64,000 bases of DNA. It comes from Lithodes maja (taxonomy: Eukaryota; Arthropoda; Malacostraca; Decapoda; Lithodidae). This document shows, piece by piece, positions 1 through 10,400 of this stretch (within the stretch, counting starts at the first letter, position 1; the number at the start of each line of letters is the position of its first letter). The position numbers and the translations under genes are program-made. The notes beneath the pieces were generated by a model. It had not been told where the DNA came from and did no database searches. It saw only the letters and a list, made by a program, of their open reading frames with translations. Where the stretch lies: positions 1 through 64,000 of the forward strand of contig JBAKBP010003199.1 of the NCBI GenBank assembly GCA_037953745.1, written 5' to 3'.

Positions 1-455
1 CCGGGAGATAACACATTTAGGCGATGGCGTCGGGGTAAGGCGATGGCGTCGGGGTAAGGCGCGACGAACTAGCACGGGCGTCGTAGGGAGCACGGTATCG
101 GACACAGCGGAATCACTATTTGGCGTACTATCCATGATGGCGTCGGGGTAGATACTGATGCTGTGGCGTAGTTTACGTCTGGTGGCGCCACCTACCCTCC
201 CACGATACCAAAAATTTACGCACGGCATTCGAAAGCACTCACGCAAGCAATGGGCATTCAAGAGCCCTTCCGGGTTGCGCGGGCCGAGTTTGTTATGGGC
301 GTTAAAGAGCCCTTCCGGGTTGTGAGGGTTAAAGAAGCCTTATATCAGAAAAAACAGAACTACTGTATTGAGATGTGAATATATACTGGTAATTGTATAT
401 CATAACTTTAGCATAAAATAAAAATTATGTTACACATTTATAGTTGCAATAAAAT
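1..455. other. Left flank of E1, probable remnant of the E2 3' end
   Basis: No coding sequence is seen. Two adjacent 19-bp copies of GCGATGGCGTCGGGGTAAG start near 21 and 40, with a third partial copy near 135. The string AGCCCTTCCGGGTTG occurs twice, near 262 and 307. E1 starts at 456 and ends inside the 3' untranslated DNA of E2 at 9100, so this stretch should be the displaced outer part of E2. I could not confirm that, because no intact E2 end is in the window. Confidence 0.35.
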
Positions 456-804
456 ATAGGTTTGACTCCTGTAAGGAGATAAAGAAAACCTAATATTTAG
501 TAGTGGCCCCGTAATCATTGACGAACATGCCTATTACATAAGGCATCCTCTTCAAACACTAATCCGCCGTAGTTTGAATCTACCGCGCAGAGCATTTAAA
601 AACTGAGGAGCCTTCATCATGAGCGCACGCGACCTCACTCATGGCTTCAGTCATTATGAATTGGGTTCTCACTACGAAAAAACTTCGTAAAAATTAAAAA
701 CAAAAAGAAAATAAGAATAACTATCTAATAAGCTTTCCATCATATCGTGGATGTACTTGTGTGGATCTCTGACCAGACGCTGATTCAGGCGTCATTCCTC
801 CTTC
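456..804 (-). repeat. E1 3' inverted terminal repeat
   Basis: From 491 to 804 this is the reverse complement of 8804-9100 with few mismatches. The outer 35 bases (456-490) are an extension found only at this end, and their inverted copy lies in the internal complementary region. Relative to the other end it carries a 17-bp insertion, ATGGCTTCAGTCATTAT, near 637-653. Confidence 0.9.
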
Positions 805-877
805 ACTGACATATCAAGTAAACCAAAATCCTCAATACATCAACGAATGGGAAGGGGACGGTCGGGAGGGCCCCAGT

Positions 878-983
878 CGTCAATGATTACGGGGCCACTA
901 CTAAATATTAGGTTTTCTTTATCTCCTTACAGGAGTCAAACCTATAATTTATTAGTGGCCCCTCCATCATTGACGAACATGCC
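878..983 (-). repeat. E1 internal complementary region (ICR)
   Basis: Bases 878-945 are the inverted copy of the left terminus (456-523). Bases 946-983 are the inverted copy of the right terminus (about 9062-9100). The two halves meet as in a joined-ends circle, the hallmark of DIRS1 elements, in which the ICR is thought to template completion and circularisation of the DNA. Confidence 0.88.
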
Positions 984-1497
984 TGATTTCTAAGACTGGA
1001 GGGGGACATTCGTAATCATATCATAACTCTAGAAAAGTAGATAATAAAAACAACCACATAGTATTCTTACTCTTGAAAAAATATATTTATTCATTGGCGT
1101 AGGCCGAAAAAATACAAGAAAAAGGGGTTCAGGCAGGTGCGTGCTTCAAAGAAGCCTGCCTGACAAAAAATGGGTAACCCTAAAGATTCTGAACACAGAT
1201 CTGTAGTTACAAAGGCACCCCACTCAACGAGTGGTGACAAAAATAACAAGTTATAAGCTTATATGTGCACATCATAAACCCCAACATAATCGTGGAGATA
1301 AATTGCAAAGGATCTCCACTGATTCTAAAATTAAATTGCTTTCGCAGCTAAAACTACTATAACAACCCCGTTGTTTTGTACTAACATTGTACTAGCACAA
1401 TTTCTCTCTGAGAAATTTTATATCACATTAACCTTACATTGTATCACAGCTCTCATACTCCGGCGGGGTCTAGGGTGTCCTATGTCAACTGACTGCA

Positions 1498-1512
1498 CCC
1501 CCCCCCCCCCCC
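1498..1512 (-). other. G-run (coding strand) just after the E1 recombinase gene
   Basis: Fifteen C in a row on the plus strand, so a G-run about 35-50 bases downstream of the recombinase stop, followed on the plus strand by CTTTGTGAAAATAAA. E3 has the same layout at 12680-12693 and E2 a shorter form near 9197, so it is a shared element feature rather than random homopolymer. Confidence 0.6.
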
Positions 1513-1547
1513 TTTGTGAAAATAAACAAAAGTGACTGTAGGGCCAC

Positions 1548-3095
1548 CTAGACCCTCTGCCTTAAAGCTATACATGGTAAGGAAGGTTTGTCTAGAGCAA
1601 CTGACAAGTATCTAGACAAAAACGTATGATTAGACGCCCACAATTGAGTGGACGCGATATCTTCCACTGAAAAGTTTTTCAGGAAACGTAAAGAGGCTGC
1701 CCATTTGCGTAAATCGTGGGCCCTACCCACCACGCCGGGATTACTCTCTTTAATGACTTCGACCAGAAGAGATGCTAATCGCCGTTTAAGTAAGCGTTTA
1801 CCCGTACTTGCTACCCATAAAGCACCTTGGGGGTTTAGAGGAGCTACTCTCAAATATTTGGTTAGAGCTTGCACTGGACATAGATTATGATGCACCTTTC
1901 CCCTTTTTAATGCTGGCACCGTGAACTCTGAAAACACGTGGGCACTGTGCTCATTCTTGGCTACAAAACCTGGGGAAGGCGCAATGTAAATACATTCGTT
2001 AAGTCTACCAAACCTAAGGCAATTAGGTGTGTTGCTCATCGCCGCCAGCTCAGACACTCTGTTCCCGGTGGCCAAAGCCATAAGGAAAACCGCCTTTTTT
2101 AAGAGTAAAGCAAAGTCTGCAGTATTTTGGTACAGACGAGAGTGAAGTAAAGACAAAGCTTTGTCGAGAGACCAAGTAGGCATGAGCTGACGGGGAGGTG
2201 GGCGAAGTTTAAAACAAGCTCTCATAAAATCTGTTTCCTCCGCCACCGGTATGGAAAGACCTGTAAGGTCTAAAAAGGGCACTCTAATCGCAGTTAAGTG
2301 ATTTTTTAATGTTACCACCGATAAATGTTTCTGCTCAAACAGATAATTCAAATAATTGAAAACTAAAGCCACTGACGGCACATTCTGTTCCGTTCTGATA
2401 ATCCAGGAAGTAAAGGCTTGCCAATGTGAGTGATACTGACGTTTCGTAGACTGAGTATATTGATTGATTAATTTATTAGTCACATCTCTACCGTATGGTG
2501 CCAGCCACTTGGCCTCCTGAATGTCCATAATGCAAAAGTCAGCGAGGTCGCTAGGTTGCCAATCGTGTCTAAGTGGAAATACCCGACCGGGAGCGATACC
2601 GGGTCCGGGCACCACGTTTTCAATTGCTGGTACCACAACTGCGCCGGCCACAGGGGCGCGATTAGCGAGACTAAGCCTCGATAATCTCGTAGTTTGTTCA
2701 CTACGTGGCACATTAGTGACGCATCTGGCGGCGGAAACAGATAGATGGAGCTCCATCTGTTCCAGTCTGTCACTAGGGCGTCTGGCCCCCCTGCCGGCGT
2801 TTTCGCCCGGCGGGTGAGGTATAGAGGGAGTTTGTGAGTCTCCTCGGACGCAAAAAGATCCACTTGTGGATGGGAGAGCTGTGCAATCATTAGGTTGAAA
2901 ATGGGTTGCTTGAGCTCCCATTCTACTGTCGTGCTCTGTCTCCGGGACAGAGCGTCTGCCCAGACGTTTGCTACGCCTGGGAGATAAGATGCGTGAAGGT
3001 AAATTTCTAGTCTGTGGGCTAGAGTAAAAATCTCTTCCGACACGTTTAGCAACTTGACCTCGTTGATCCTTGCTTCTGAATACAGTGAACCGCAT
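1548..3095 (-). CDS. E1 DIRS tyrosine recombinase
   Basis: The recombinase integrates the circular DNA of the element by a tyrosine-linked strand exchange in the nucleus. The recognisable protein starts near 2650 (FPLRHDWQPSDLADF). A SAM-like N-terminal core-binding part follows (TQSTKRQYHSHW). The catalytic part has box I Arg in ATGNRVSELAAM, box II His-x-x-Arg in RAHDLRKWA, and the nucleophile Tyr in FLSRYLSV. The complete R-H-R-Y set is present and no break is seen. The open frame extends upstream to 3095 but overlaps the RT-RNase H-MT reading frame there. The true start is unclear because no well-placed Met precedes the domain, so translation by frameshift or internal initiation is possible. 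E2 and E3 carry homologues in the same place. Confidence 0.9.
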   Translation of the reverse strand: MRFTVFRSKDQRGQVAKRVGRDFYSSPQTRNLPSRILSPRRSKRLGRRSVPETEHDSRMGAQATHFQPNDCTALPSTSGSFCVRGDSQTPSIPHPPGENAGRGARRPSDRLEQMELHLSVSAARCVTNVPRSEQTTRLSRLSLANRAPVAGAVVVPAIENVVPGPGIAPGRVFPLRHDWQPSDLADFCIMDIQEAKWLAPYGRDVTNKLINQYTQSTKRQYHSHWQAFTSWIIRTEQNVPSVALVFNYLNYLFEQKHLSVVTLKNHLTAIRVPFLDLTGLSIPVAEETDFMRACFKLRPPPRQLMPTWSLDKALSLLHSRLYQNTADFALLLKKAVFLMALATGNRVSELAAMSNTPNCLRFGRLNECIYIAPSPGFVAKNEHSAHVFSEFTVPALKRGKVHHNLCPVQALTKYLRVAPLNPQGALWVASTGKRLLKRRLASLLVEVIKESNPGVVGRAHDLRKWAASLRFLKNFSVEDIASTQLWASNHTFLSRYLSVALDKPSLPCIALRQRV

Positions 3096-4401
3096 TCAGA
3101 TTGTCCATTCTGAAGGCCACCGACTTGCCCCGTAATGCCGGGCCGTGAGCCTGAAGGAAATACAAGGGGACTAGTAATTCTTTGACATTGATGTGAGAGA
3201 TTTCTAAGTGGGACCAAAGCCCCTGACCCTGGTGCCCCTGATTTGATTGAAATCCCCAACCTATTGTGCCTGACGCATCCGTGTCTATCCATACCGTTGG
3301 TGGAGGAGAAGTCCATGACATTATTGAGTACAACGTTTCCCTCTTTGCCCAGACCGCTAGCAAGGTGTGGATTAATTTCGGGATGGGCCATAATTTTCCC
3401 GCCGGTAAGAGCGGGAAATATTTGTTGCCTTCCAATATTAATCGTTTTACTTTCAACCGGCCCAACTTGACAGTTAGTTGAATCCAGTTGAGAGAGCCGA
3501 CCAGAGACTCCCAGACCCTTCGCGTCGTAGTCAGACTGTGAAGAAACATGAACAGTTTCCTGCGAAACCTGTTGCGATTGTCCACACTCTGACTCAGAGT
3601 GAGAGCGGCCGTGTCCCAGACCAGCCCTATCCACTGAATTACTTGTGAGGGAACAAGGTTTGACTTTACCAGATTTACCTTGAAGCCTAGAGTTTTGACA
3701 TGATTTAAAATGATATTGACATGTTTTATGCATAAATGTTGTGTCTCTGCCACCACCAGCCAGTCATCCAGATACCACAACACTCTGATCCCCTGTTTTA
3801 ACAATGGCATCAGGGCTTGCCGGACTAATTTCGTGAATAATCGAGGTGCTAGGTTCAAACCGAACGGCATCCTTTGAAAAACAAAATTTTGGTGCCTGAT
3901 CCGTAAGGCCAAAAACCTTTGAAATCGTTTGTTGACCGATACGTGCCAATAGGCGTCTGTCAGGTCTAGTGAACACATCCAACCTCCCGGCGGAAGTGTT
4001 AGCCTGATTTGGTGTACTGTTAACATTCTGAAAGATTCGTTGTGAATGTGAAGGTTCAGGTAAGACAGGTCTACGACCGGCCTCATCTGAACACTGTCCC
4101 TTTTGGGAACCAAAAATAGTTTGGACGTGAATACAGGGTAATTTGGGGGGACCGGGATGATGACATTCTTGGCAATCATTTCCTGGACCAGTGACTCCAC
4201 CTCTATAGAAACAAAATTCGCCGTTGTCGGCTGACGTAAGCGAGGTCGCCGGAGCCACTGCCAAGTGATGCCTTTGCGTGCCACCATCCGTGCCCAAGTG
4301 TTTAATGGCCATGCCTGGTGACACGTTCGGAACGACCCAGTTAGCAGACAAGGGTTCGCCGGCTGTACTACCCTCGGGTCCTCCGGCCTTAAGGTTGGCA
4401 C
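2480..4401 (-). CDS. E1 reverse transcriptase-RNase H with methyltransferase-like tail (one frameshift)
   Basis: The enzyme copies the element RNA. From the start at 4401, RT fingers include LVPKRDSVQMRPVVDLSYLN, motif A is CSLDLTDAYWHV, motif B is MPFGLNLAP and the catalytic motif C is WYLDDW. RNase H follows with WIDTDASG, the Glu of VKELL and MDN. Reading then breaks near 3057. Compared with E2, E1 lacks about four bases after the residues GSTRS. The other frame continues with LPGVANVWADALSR (last RNase H Asp) and the region called methyltransferase-like in DIRS elements (VDLFAS, DALVTDWNRW, YLFPPPDASLM, LIAPLWPAQLWY), ending at 2480. The start lies 17 bases after the gag stop. The last part overlaps the recombinase frame. 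Apart from the small deletion all catalytic residues are present. Confidence 0.9.
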
Positions 4402-4418
4402 CGGGAGTGAGAGAGACT

Positions 4419-7031
4419 TTAGTTTTTTGATGGTGGGGTTGGTGGTGCTGGACGCTTTGCCGGCTGGCTGGTGTTGGCCGACGACTGGCCCTGGCCTGGC
4501 TTATGCTGGCCGCGTCCTCTCTGACCTGAAAACCTACCCTGTCTATGCCTGTACTGACCTTGGGGGGAGTGGGAAGACTTAGGCGGAAGAAAGGGTTTAG
4601 ATCCCCCTGGCTGAGCTTTAGTAGTTGGCCTGGGTTTGGGGAAGATAAATGTAGGTTTCTTAGAAGGGGTGGGACAGTGCTTAAAAGCCTGTGCCATATT
4701 GAACACCGTTCGCCACACTTCAGGGGACATTAGAGAGGGAGTAAGCACTGGTGACATGACCACCTGATTCGCAATGCGATCAGGTAGCTTGCGAACTAAT
4801 GACATTCTGAGATCTTGTCTTGCTCGTACCGCCTCAAGCAAGGCGGTGCGTATGTCACCCAAGGATTGGATTGACGACTGGAGGAGCAGTCGCCGGGACA
4901 ATTCAACCGATCTTCTGGCATCCGCATCTGCGATTGCCTGAGTGGACCGCAGTAAAGACTTAGCTACCTGTTGAGACACTATGTATTGGGAGAACAGGCG
5001 AAAAGCTTTCCCCCTGAGCCTAAATTCTCTGTCTAGGTGAGTAGGGGTAGGGGTAGTGAAAGGGTCTTTTAGCTCACAAAGATTAATTTTAGGGGCAGCT
5101 AGGAAAGAAAACAAAGCTGACGGGACTCCGCCTGCAGACCCTACAGGCATGGAGAACCACGAATGAGTATCTTGAGGGATCTGGTGGGAAGATTTCGAAG
5201 TAAATGTGGTTGCAAAGTTTTGAGCCTCTATTTCCCAATCTACCCAAGGTCCTGGACCTAACTGCCCCACCTTCAAAACTGGATTAGCTGCTTCGTCTGT
5301 GACGGTCTGTAAATCAAGTTCAGGAGTGAGAGCTGACAGAGTCTTAATATCATTAAACCCATCCAGCTTAGACCAGTCTGAAAATAGTTTTGAAGCTGAG
5401 GCAGGGGGTAAAGCTGGCTTAGTAGCATACACAAAATAGTCCTGGTGATAATAACTAGGTATAGCCTTGATGTTTACGTCTAGTACATTTCCCAAATTAT
5501 CCAAGGCCCTTAATTTCTTTGATTTATTGCCTTGGATGACCCACTCACTCGGTACTGGGAGCTCCCCTGACAAGGTAGGTTGGGCTAGCTCTGGTTTATT
5601 GGGGGTCAAAAGGACCCAAGACAAGTCTGGTCCATAAAGCAAGGGCATGGCTACCTTTCTGATAGGTGCCTTGTCTAGAGGGGGTGGATTAACATCCGTG
5701 ATGACCCTGACATTGGAAGTTGTCAATGCCGCCGTAGCAGGCTTGGTAGCTACTGATGTTGACAGAGTGGGGGGGTTAGGAATCTTAAATAAAACAATCG
5801 AAGTCATCAGAGGCCGTACCGTAGAACTTGTCGTGGGAGCCCCCAAGTCGATTGTCGGGGCTTCCTGTTGTTGGCCAAAAAATCTAGATAAAGCCTGAGT
5901 AAGCAGCCCATTAATTTCTTGCGCAGTAACAAATTGATTTGAAGATGAACTTACAGGTGAATCATTAATATCCTGCGCGGCGTCTAAGCCTGAGCCTGAC
6001 TCTTGCCCTTCCATCTCCGAAATTATTGAAACCTCGTCTTTCTCTTCCTGAGAAGATCCCTCCGAAGCTGGGGTACCTTGCTGCCAAGACAAGTCAGGAA
6101 TAGAGGATGGGATCGCCGCGTCCCTGTGGACATCAGCTACTGTGTGAATCGTTTGAGTCGGACGTGGGTGGTCGGACCCTGGCTGAGCAAACCGCCAAAC
6201 ACCGAGGCCCTGGCCTACACTCTCAAGAGAGTCTGACACATTATCACGAACTGAACCCCCCGAACTTTCCAATTCCAGGGTTAAAATATTTATGGGTAAA
6301 TCCTCTTTAAGGACAGGCACCGCACTGGACCCTTGAGACCTAACACAAACTCTGTCTGGGGTAGAGGTACGATGAAAGGCACTAGAAACTGGTGAATGTA
6401 GGGAGGACTTTCGTTTATGTGAATCCTTTTTGGAGGATTTATGGCTACGGTGTGACCGTGAACTATTCTTTGATTTCGAGGAATCATCGCCGTGACCACT
6501 GGTGGAACTTTCCGTCCTACTCTTCTTACTCGCCGGTGAAGAGGCAAGACTAGATGACTGTCGTCTGAGAGGTGACCTAGACCGAGATCTCGCCCGAGAT
6601 GATGAGGCGGATGCCGGGGGTGTAGGCTCTCGTGGACGTTTGGGTGTAGCCGCAGAAGATACAGAACCCTGACCAGTCTCCGCCGGCTTATGACTCGTGA
6701 CTCTAGAGGAACGTTTAGGGGGAGGGTGTTCAAATAACAATTTATCCCAAAGAGGGACGTTATCACATTGAAGTGATTTATGTGCAACAATCGTAGTGTA
6801 GGCTGACATCTGTTGCCTTACTTCTCTTAACGCTACTGCCGCGGTCTTATCATTATCGCAAAGGACTTTTACAGCTAATTGGGAGCAAAAAGAACAATTA
6901 CGCATAACCCAGAGACCCCTTGAACGGTCTAGACATTTAACACACCTTATGCAAAGGGTATGCGCAAAAATAGGGATACCGGCACAAGCAGGGGTAATGC
7001 ATAAAGCAAAGACTGGGGCCACGGTAGCCAT
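4419..7031 (-). CDS. E1 Gag-like ORF1 (870 aa)
   Basis: First gene of E1 and presumed structural/nucleic-acid-binding protein, by position and by likeness to E2 and E5. The N-terminus (first about 60 residues) is cysteine-rich with CIRCVKC and CSFC pairs that could bind zinc. Residues about 140-210 are a low-complexity Ser/Arg and Lys region (RARSRSRSPLRR). The C-terminal half holds a block that is conserved in E5 and at lower level in E2 (EAVRARQDLRMSLVRKLPDR). The tail is Pro/Gly/Gln/Arg-rich, as expected for nucleic acid binding. There is no stop or frameshift. The start at 7031 is the first Met of the open frame. I know of no enzymatic motif in it. Confidence 0.8.
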   Translation of the reverse strand: MATVAPVFALCITPACAGIPIFAHTLCIRCVKCLDRSRGLWVMRNCSFCSQLAVKVLCDNDKTAAVALREVRQQMSAYTTIVAHKSLQCDNVPLWDKLLFEHPPPKRSSRVTSHKPAETGQGSVSSAATPKRPREPTPPASASSSRARSRSRSPLRRQSSSLASSPASKKSRTESSTSGHGDDSSKSKNSSRSHRSHKSSKKDSHKRKSSLHSPVSSAFHRTSTPDRVCVRSQGSSAVPVLKEDLPINILTLELESSGGSVRDNVSDSLESVGQGLGVWRFAQPGSDHPRPTQTIHTVADVHRDAAIPSSIPDLSWQQGTPASEGSSQEEKDEVSIISEMEGQESGSGLDAAQDINDSPVSSSSNQFVTAQEINGLLTQALSRFFGQQQEAPTIDLGAPTTSSTVRPLMTSIVLFKIPNPPTLSTSVATKPATAALTTSNVRVITDVNPPPLDKAPIRKVAMPLLYGPDLSWVLLTPNKPELAQPTLSGELPVPSEWVIQGNKSKKLRALDNLGNVLDVNIKAIPSYYHQDYFVYATKPALPPASASKLFSDWSKLDGFNDIKTLSALTPELDLQTVTDEAANPVLKVGQLGPGPWVDWEIEAQNFATTFTSKSSHQIPQDTHSWFSMPVGSAGGVPSALFSFLAAPKINLCELKDPFTTPTPTHLDREFRLRGKAFRLFSQYIVSQQVAKSLLRSTQAIADADARRSVELSRRLLLQSSIQSLGDIRTALLEAVRARQDLRMSLVRKLPDRIANQVVMSPVLTPSLMSPEVWRTVFNMAQAFKHCPTPSKKPTFIFPKPRPTTKAQPGGSKPFLPPKSSHSPQGQYRHRQGRFSGQRGRGQHKPGQGQSSANTSQPAKRPAPPTPPSKN

Positions 7032-8803
7032 GACAGAGACTGGTGGGGAAAACTACCGCCGGGTCTGTATTGGTCCGCCGGAGCCCAGCTCTGGAAAAAA
7101 AGAAAATTTCCAGGAATTAATGCTCATAAGGTTAATCCAACATGTTCGCACACAAGTGTTAATAGCCCACCGGATAACGAGATGTAATGACACAACGATC
7201 ACAGCTCGCTACGCGGCGGGGTTTCAGAATATCTAAACAAATCTTTTGAAGAAAGTGAAGAATACCCTCTGACAATAATATCGGTCCAGCATGGCGATTA
7301 TAGTCTTTCTGGTGGTGACTGTCTCAAGATTCAATATTGGAACAAAAACAACCCCCCATAAAGACGCCGGCCCTTGAAATATTTTTTGTATAATAACACA
7401 GGGCAGGCTGACACGAGATCTGATTTCTAACGAATTGTCACAAAAAGATCGCCGTAAGATTGAAGGCGGCGATACCTAAATGTATCACTGAATTAAGTAG
7501 TTAAATCGAAATTGAATTTGTAAATTCCTTATTTCCTCCAACTAGGAGCACCCGCTGGGTGTGAAAAAACGATATTAACCCCAATTGAACCTTCAATTGC
7601 CGTAAGTATAAAGGCGGCGATACATACAGTATTGCTTGAAAATGGAATGGTTCATTTACTGAATGACTTAATTGTTTATCCCACCCTTCCAAGGTACACC
7701 CGCCGGGTGAGATGTCAAAACGTTAACCCCATAAGTTCCTGTCCCCACTTCTTTGTAAAAGATCGCCGGGGAGGAAAGCCCTTAACAACAGCTAGGTTTT
7801 TCATGTGGTTTTGTAAAACCTGGTAGAAAAACTACATAACGTATGTTCGCAAGAACAACGTTTTATAGATGGGAACAGCCAATCCGCCGGGAATCAAAGG
7901 GGGGCCTGAAACCAGGCACCAACATAGACGCAGTCCTGGAGAGCCACAGACACCTCATCGCCGGGGACACAAGCCTGTGTTAAAACCACGTGTGGCCCAA
8001 CATGGCTCTCGGCCGGGTTTTATCATGGTGAAACCGAGAAAAAACCCGCCGGAAGGACACCCACCCCGATCAGACACCATCTGAACGTACACTGGACACG
8101 AAGGAAGCCACGCACGACTAACCTAAGTTCACACAATAATCCGTGGAATTAGCCAATACACAACTAAACCAGGAAACAAACATAGTCCGAGGAATTAGCC
8201 AATACACAACTAAAACCCGGATACACATGACACAGTAGGGCATATTTATACATAATAAACAATAACACTTGTACATGTGGCAAAGCTACGAGCGGCTGGC
8301 TAGGCCTAAGTAGACGGAATAGGAAATGTTGAAATATACACACAACACTGGAAATATCACAACAGGAACCACCGCCAACACACCACTGTAGAAAAACTTC
8401 CGACAAAGGGAAGACTGACTCGGGACCCAGAAAAAACTTCACTAAGTGAAGAAAATAACACAGGGAACGTCAGAAGCAAAGCTTACCTCATCAGAAAGAT
8501 AAAAGGCAGCAATAATTAACGCGTAATGAAAGCCGCCTGCATCACAAGCTAACTAACTGTGAAAAAGTTCACATGTCCACAACAGGACCACGAGGGTACA
8601 TCCGAAATAGATGCCCCAAACACACGACTCCAAATACACTGCACTGCGGGCAACCAGCCCAGGACACTCCTGCTACGCATATCCTAACCTTACTCGATAC
8701 ATCCCGGAGTAAACAAATGAGAAAAAACTCACTAGGGACGCAACAAATGCGGAACCAGCGGAGCGTGGGGAGACACGTCCGGGCAGGCTGAGCGCAGAGC
8801 AGA
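7032..8803 (-). other. E1 5' leader between terminal repeat and gag
   Basis: About 1.8 kb with no convincing coding sequence. It contains an imperfect direct duplication with a period of about 160 bases at about 7450-7730. Each copy has GGCGGCGATAC, then a CACCCG(C)CGGGTG-like palindrome and an AACCCC block. It probably holds the promoter and packaging signals of the element, but no site can be assigned. Confidence 0.5.
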
Positions 8804-9100
8804 GAAGGAGGAATGACGCCTGAATCAGCGTCTGGTCAGAGATCCACACAAGTACATCCACGATATGATGGAAAGCTTATTAGATAGTTATTCTTATTTT
8901 CTTTTTGTTTTTATTTTTTACGAAGTTTTTTCGTAGTGAGAACCCAATTCGAGTGAGGTCGCGTGCGCTCATGATGAAGGCTCCTCAGTTTTTAAATGCT
9001 CTGCGCGGTAGATTCAAACTACGGCGGATTAGTGTTTGAAGAGGATGCCTTCTGTAATAGGCATGTTCGTCAATGATGGAGGGGCCACTAATAAATTATA
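8804..9100 (-). repeat. E1 5' inverted terminal repeat
   Basis: Reverse complement of 491-804, lacking the 17-bp insertion of that copy. It ends at the E2 flank (GGCATTGCTATG). Confidence 0.9.
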
Positions 9101-9303
9101 GGCATTGCTATGTAACAGATATCATGTGGTAATAACATTCTTGTTATATATATTTCAGATTGTGTGTCCTGCCATTTTGTCATGGAACTTCACGTGCCCC
9201 CCTCTTTTTTTCATTTATAGTGACTGGTAGGGCACACTTTCTCTTACACTATTGGACTGGTAATAAAAGTATTGAATCAGATATATCAGTCTACTTATTG
9301 ACC

Positions 9304-10400
9304 TCAGGGGGTGTGTTCTAGCCTTAAAGCAATGCATGGTAAATTGGGTCTCTCCAGATGTACTGACAAATATCTGGATAGGAAAGTATTGCTCGAGGAC
9401 CATAGACCCGTTTGAGTGATAGCCTCTACTGAAAAGTTGTTGAGAAACCTAATGGTCGTGGCCCATTTGCGTACATCGTGAGCTTTTGCAATCACCTGAG
9501 GATCAGCTTCCTTAATTACATCCACAATTGTGGATGCTAATACTTTTTCCCCCAACCTTTTTGAGCCGTCTGGAGAAACCCACAAATGTTCTTTATTTCT
9601 AGGAATAATAGACTTAAAGTAGGTATATAATGCTTTCACAGGACATAGGGCATGGTGTATCTTTCCTCTTTTCAAGGCATGGATAGAGAAAGGTGTAAAG
9701 ATATGATCCTGGTGCTAATTTTTTGCGATAAAATCTGGTGCAGGGGCAATATGTACAGAGTCGTTATTAGGAGCAAAACGCAGACAGTTTGGGGACCTTG
9801 CCATGGCTGCCAATTCTGAGACCCTATGGCCAGTAGCTAGGGCCATCAGAAATACACACTTCTTAAGTTTCTTATCTATGTTTGGTTTCACTGAATAAGA
9901 CCTAGACTGTAATAACGTTAGGACCTTCGAGATTGACCATTGAGGAAGTAATTGACGATTTGGGGCTCTGAGTTTGAAGCAAGCTTTCATAAACCCCTGT
10001 TCATCTTTCTGGGGTAAGGACAGACCGGTGAGCGTGAGGAAGGGTTCCTTTATTGCTGATAGGTGGTTTCTAAGTGTGTTCACTGCTAGTGTCTTGGTTT
10101 CAAACAAGTAATTTAGGTATTTCAACAGCAAGGCAGCCGATGGATTCTTCTGGTTTGAATCTACAATCCAAGTTGTAAATTGTTTCCAGTGAGAGCTGTA
10201 TTGTCTCAAGGTGGAAGCTGTGTACTGATTTGTGAGCTTGTTAGTGATTTCCTTGTCGTAGGATGGAAGCCACTTGGATTTGAGAATGTCCACATAGCAA
10301 AATTGAGCAAGGTCTGTAGGTTTCCAATTTCTTCCAAGTGGAAATCTGTCAGGGGGAGCTGCAGAGGTTTGTTGCACCATTGAGTAAGTTGAGTGTACCA
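9304..10400 (-). pseudogene. E2 tyrosine recombinase with one premature stop
   Basis: Homologue of the E1 recombinase. The N-terminal part reads FPLGRNWKPTDLAQF and TASTLRQYSSHW. Catalytic box I is ATGHRVSELAAM, box II KAHDVRKWATT, and the Tyr lies in FLSRYLSV, so all catalytic residues remain. A TAG near 9715, just after the residues FIAKN, sits where E1 has Glu (GAG to TAG). Downstream the frame is unchanged and continues to 9304, so a single base change breaks the gene. Its 5' end overlaps the RT-MT frame as in E1. Confidence 0.85.

Larger units (their letters stand above)
456..9100 (-). mobile_element. E1: full-length DIRS1-like tyrosine-recombinase retrotransposon
   Basis: A complete element of about 8.65 kb coded on the minus strand. 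In coding order it holds a 5' inverted terminal repeat (8804-9100), a leader, gag, RT-RNase H with a downstream methyltransferase-like region, a tyrosine recombinase, an internal complementary region (878-983) and a 3' inverted terminal repeat (456-804). This is the classical DIRS1 plan. Ends were set by matching the termini to the internal complementary region: the left end begins ATAGGTTTGACTCC and the right end finishes CCACTAATAAATTAT. No clear target duplication is seen, as expected for recombinase-mediated insertion. DIRS1-like elements are known to be common in decapods. The only coding break seen is a small deletion near 3057. Confidence 0.93.

Noticed and set aside
456..945. Independent 490-bp MITE with 68-bp inverted repeats next to E1
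   Set aside because: At first it looked like a separate element, but comparison with E3 and with the far end of E1 shows it is the 3' terminal repeat plus ICR of the DIRS element itself.
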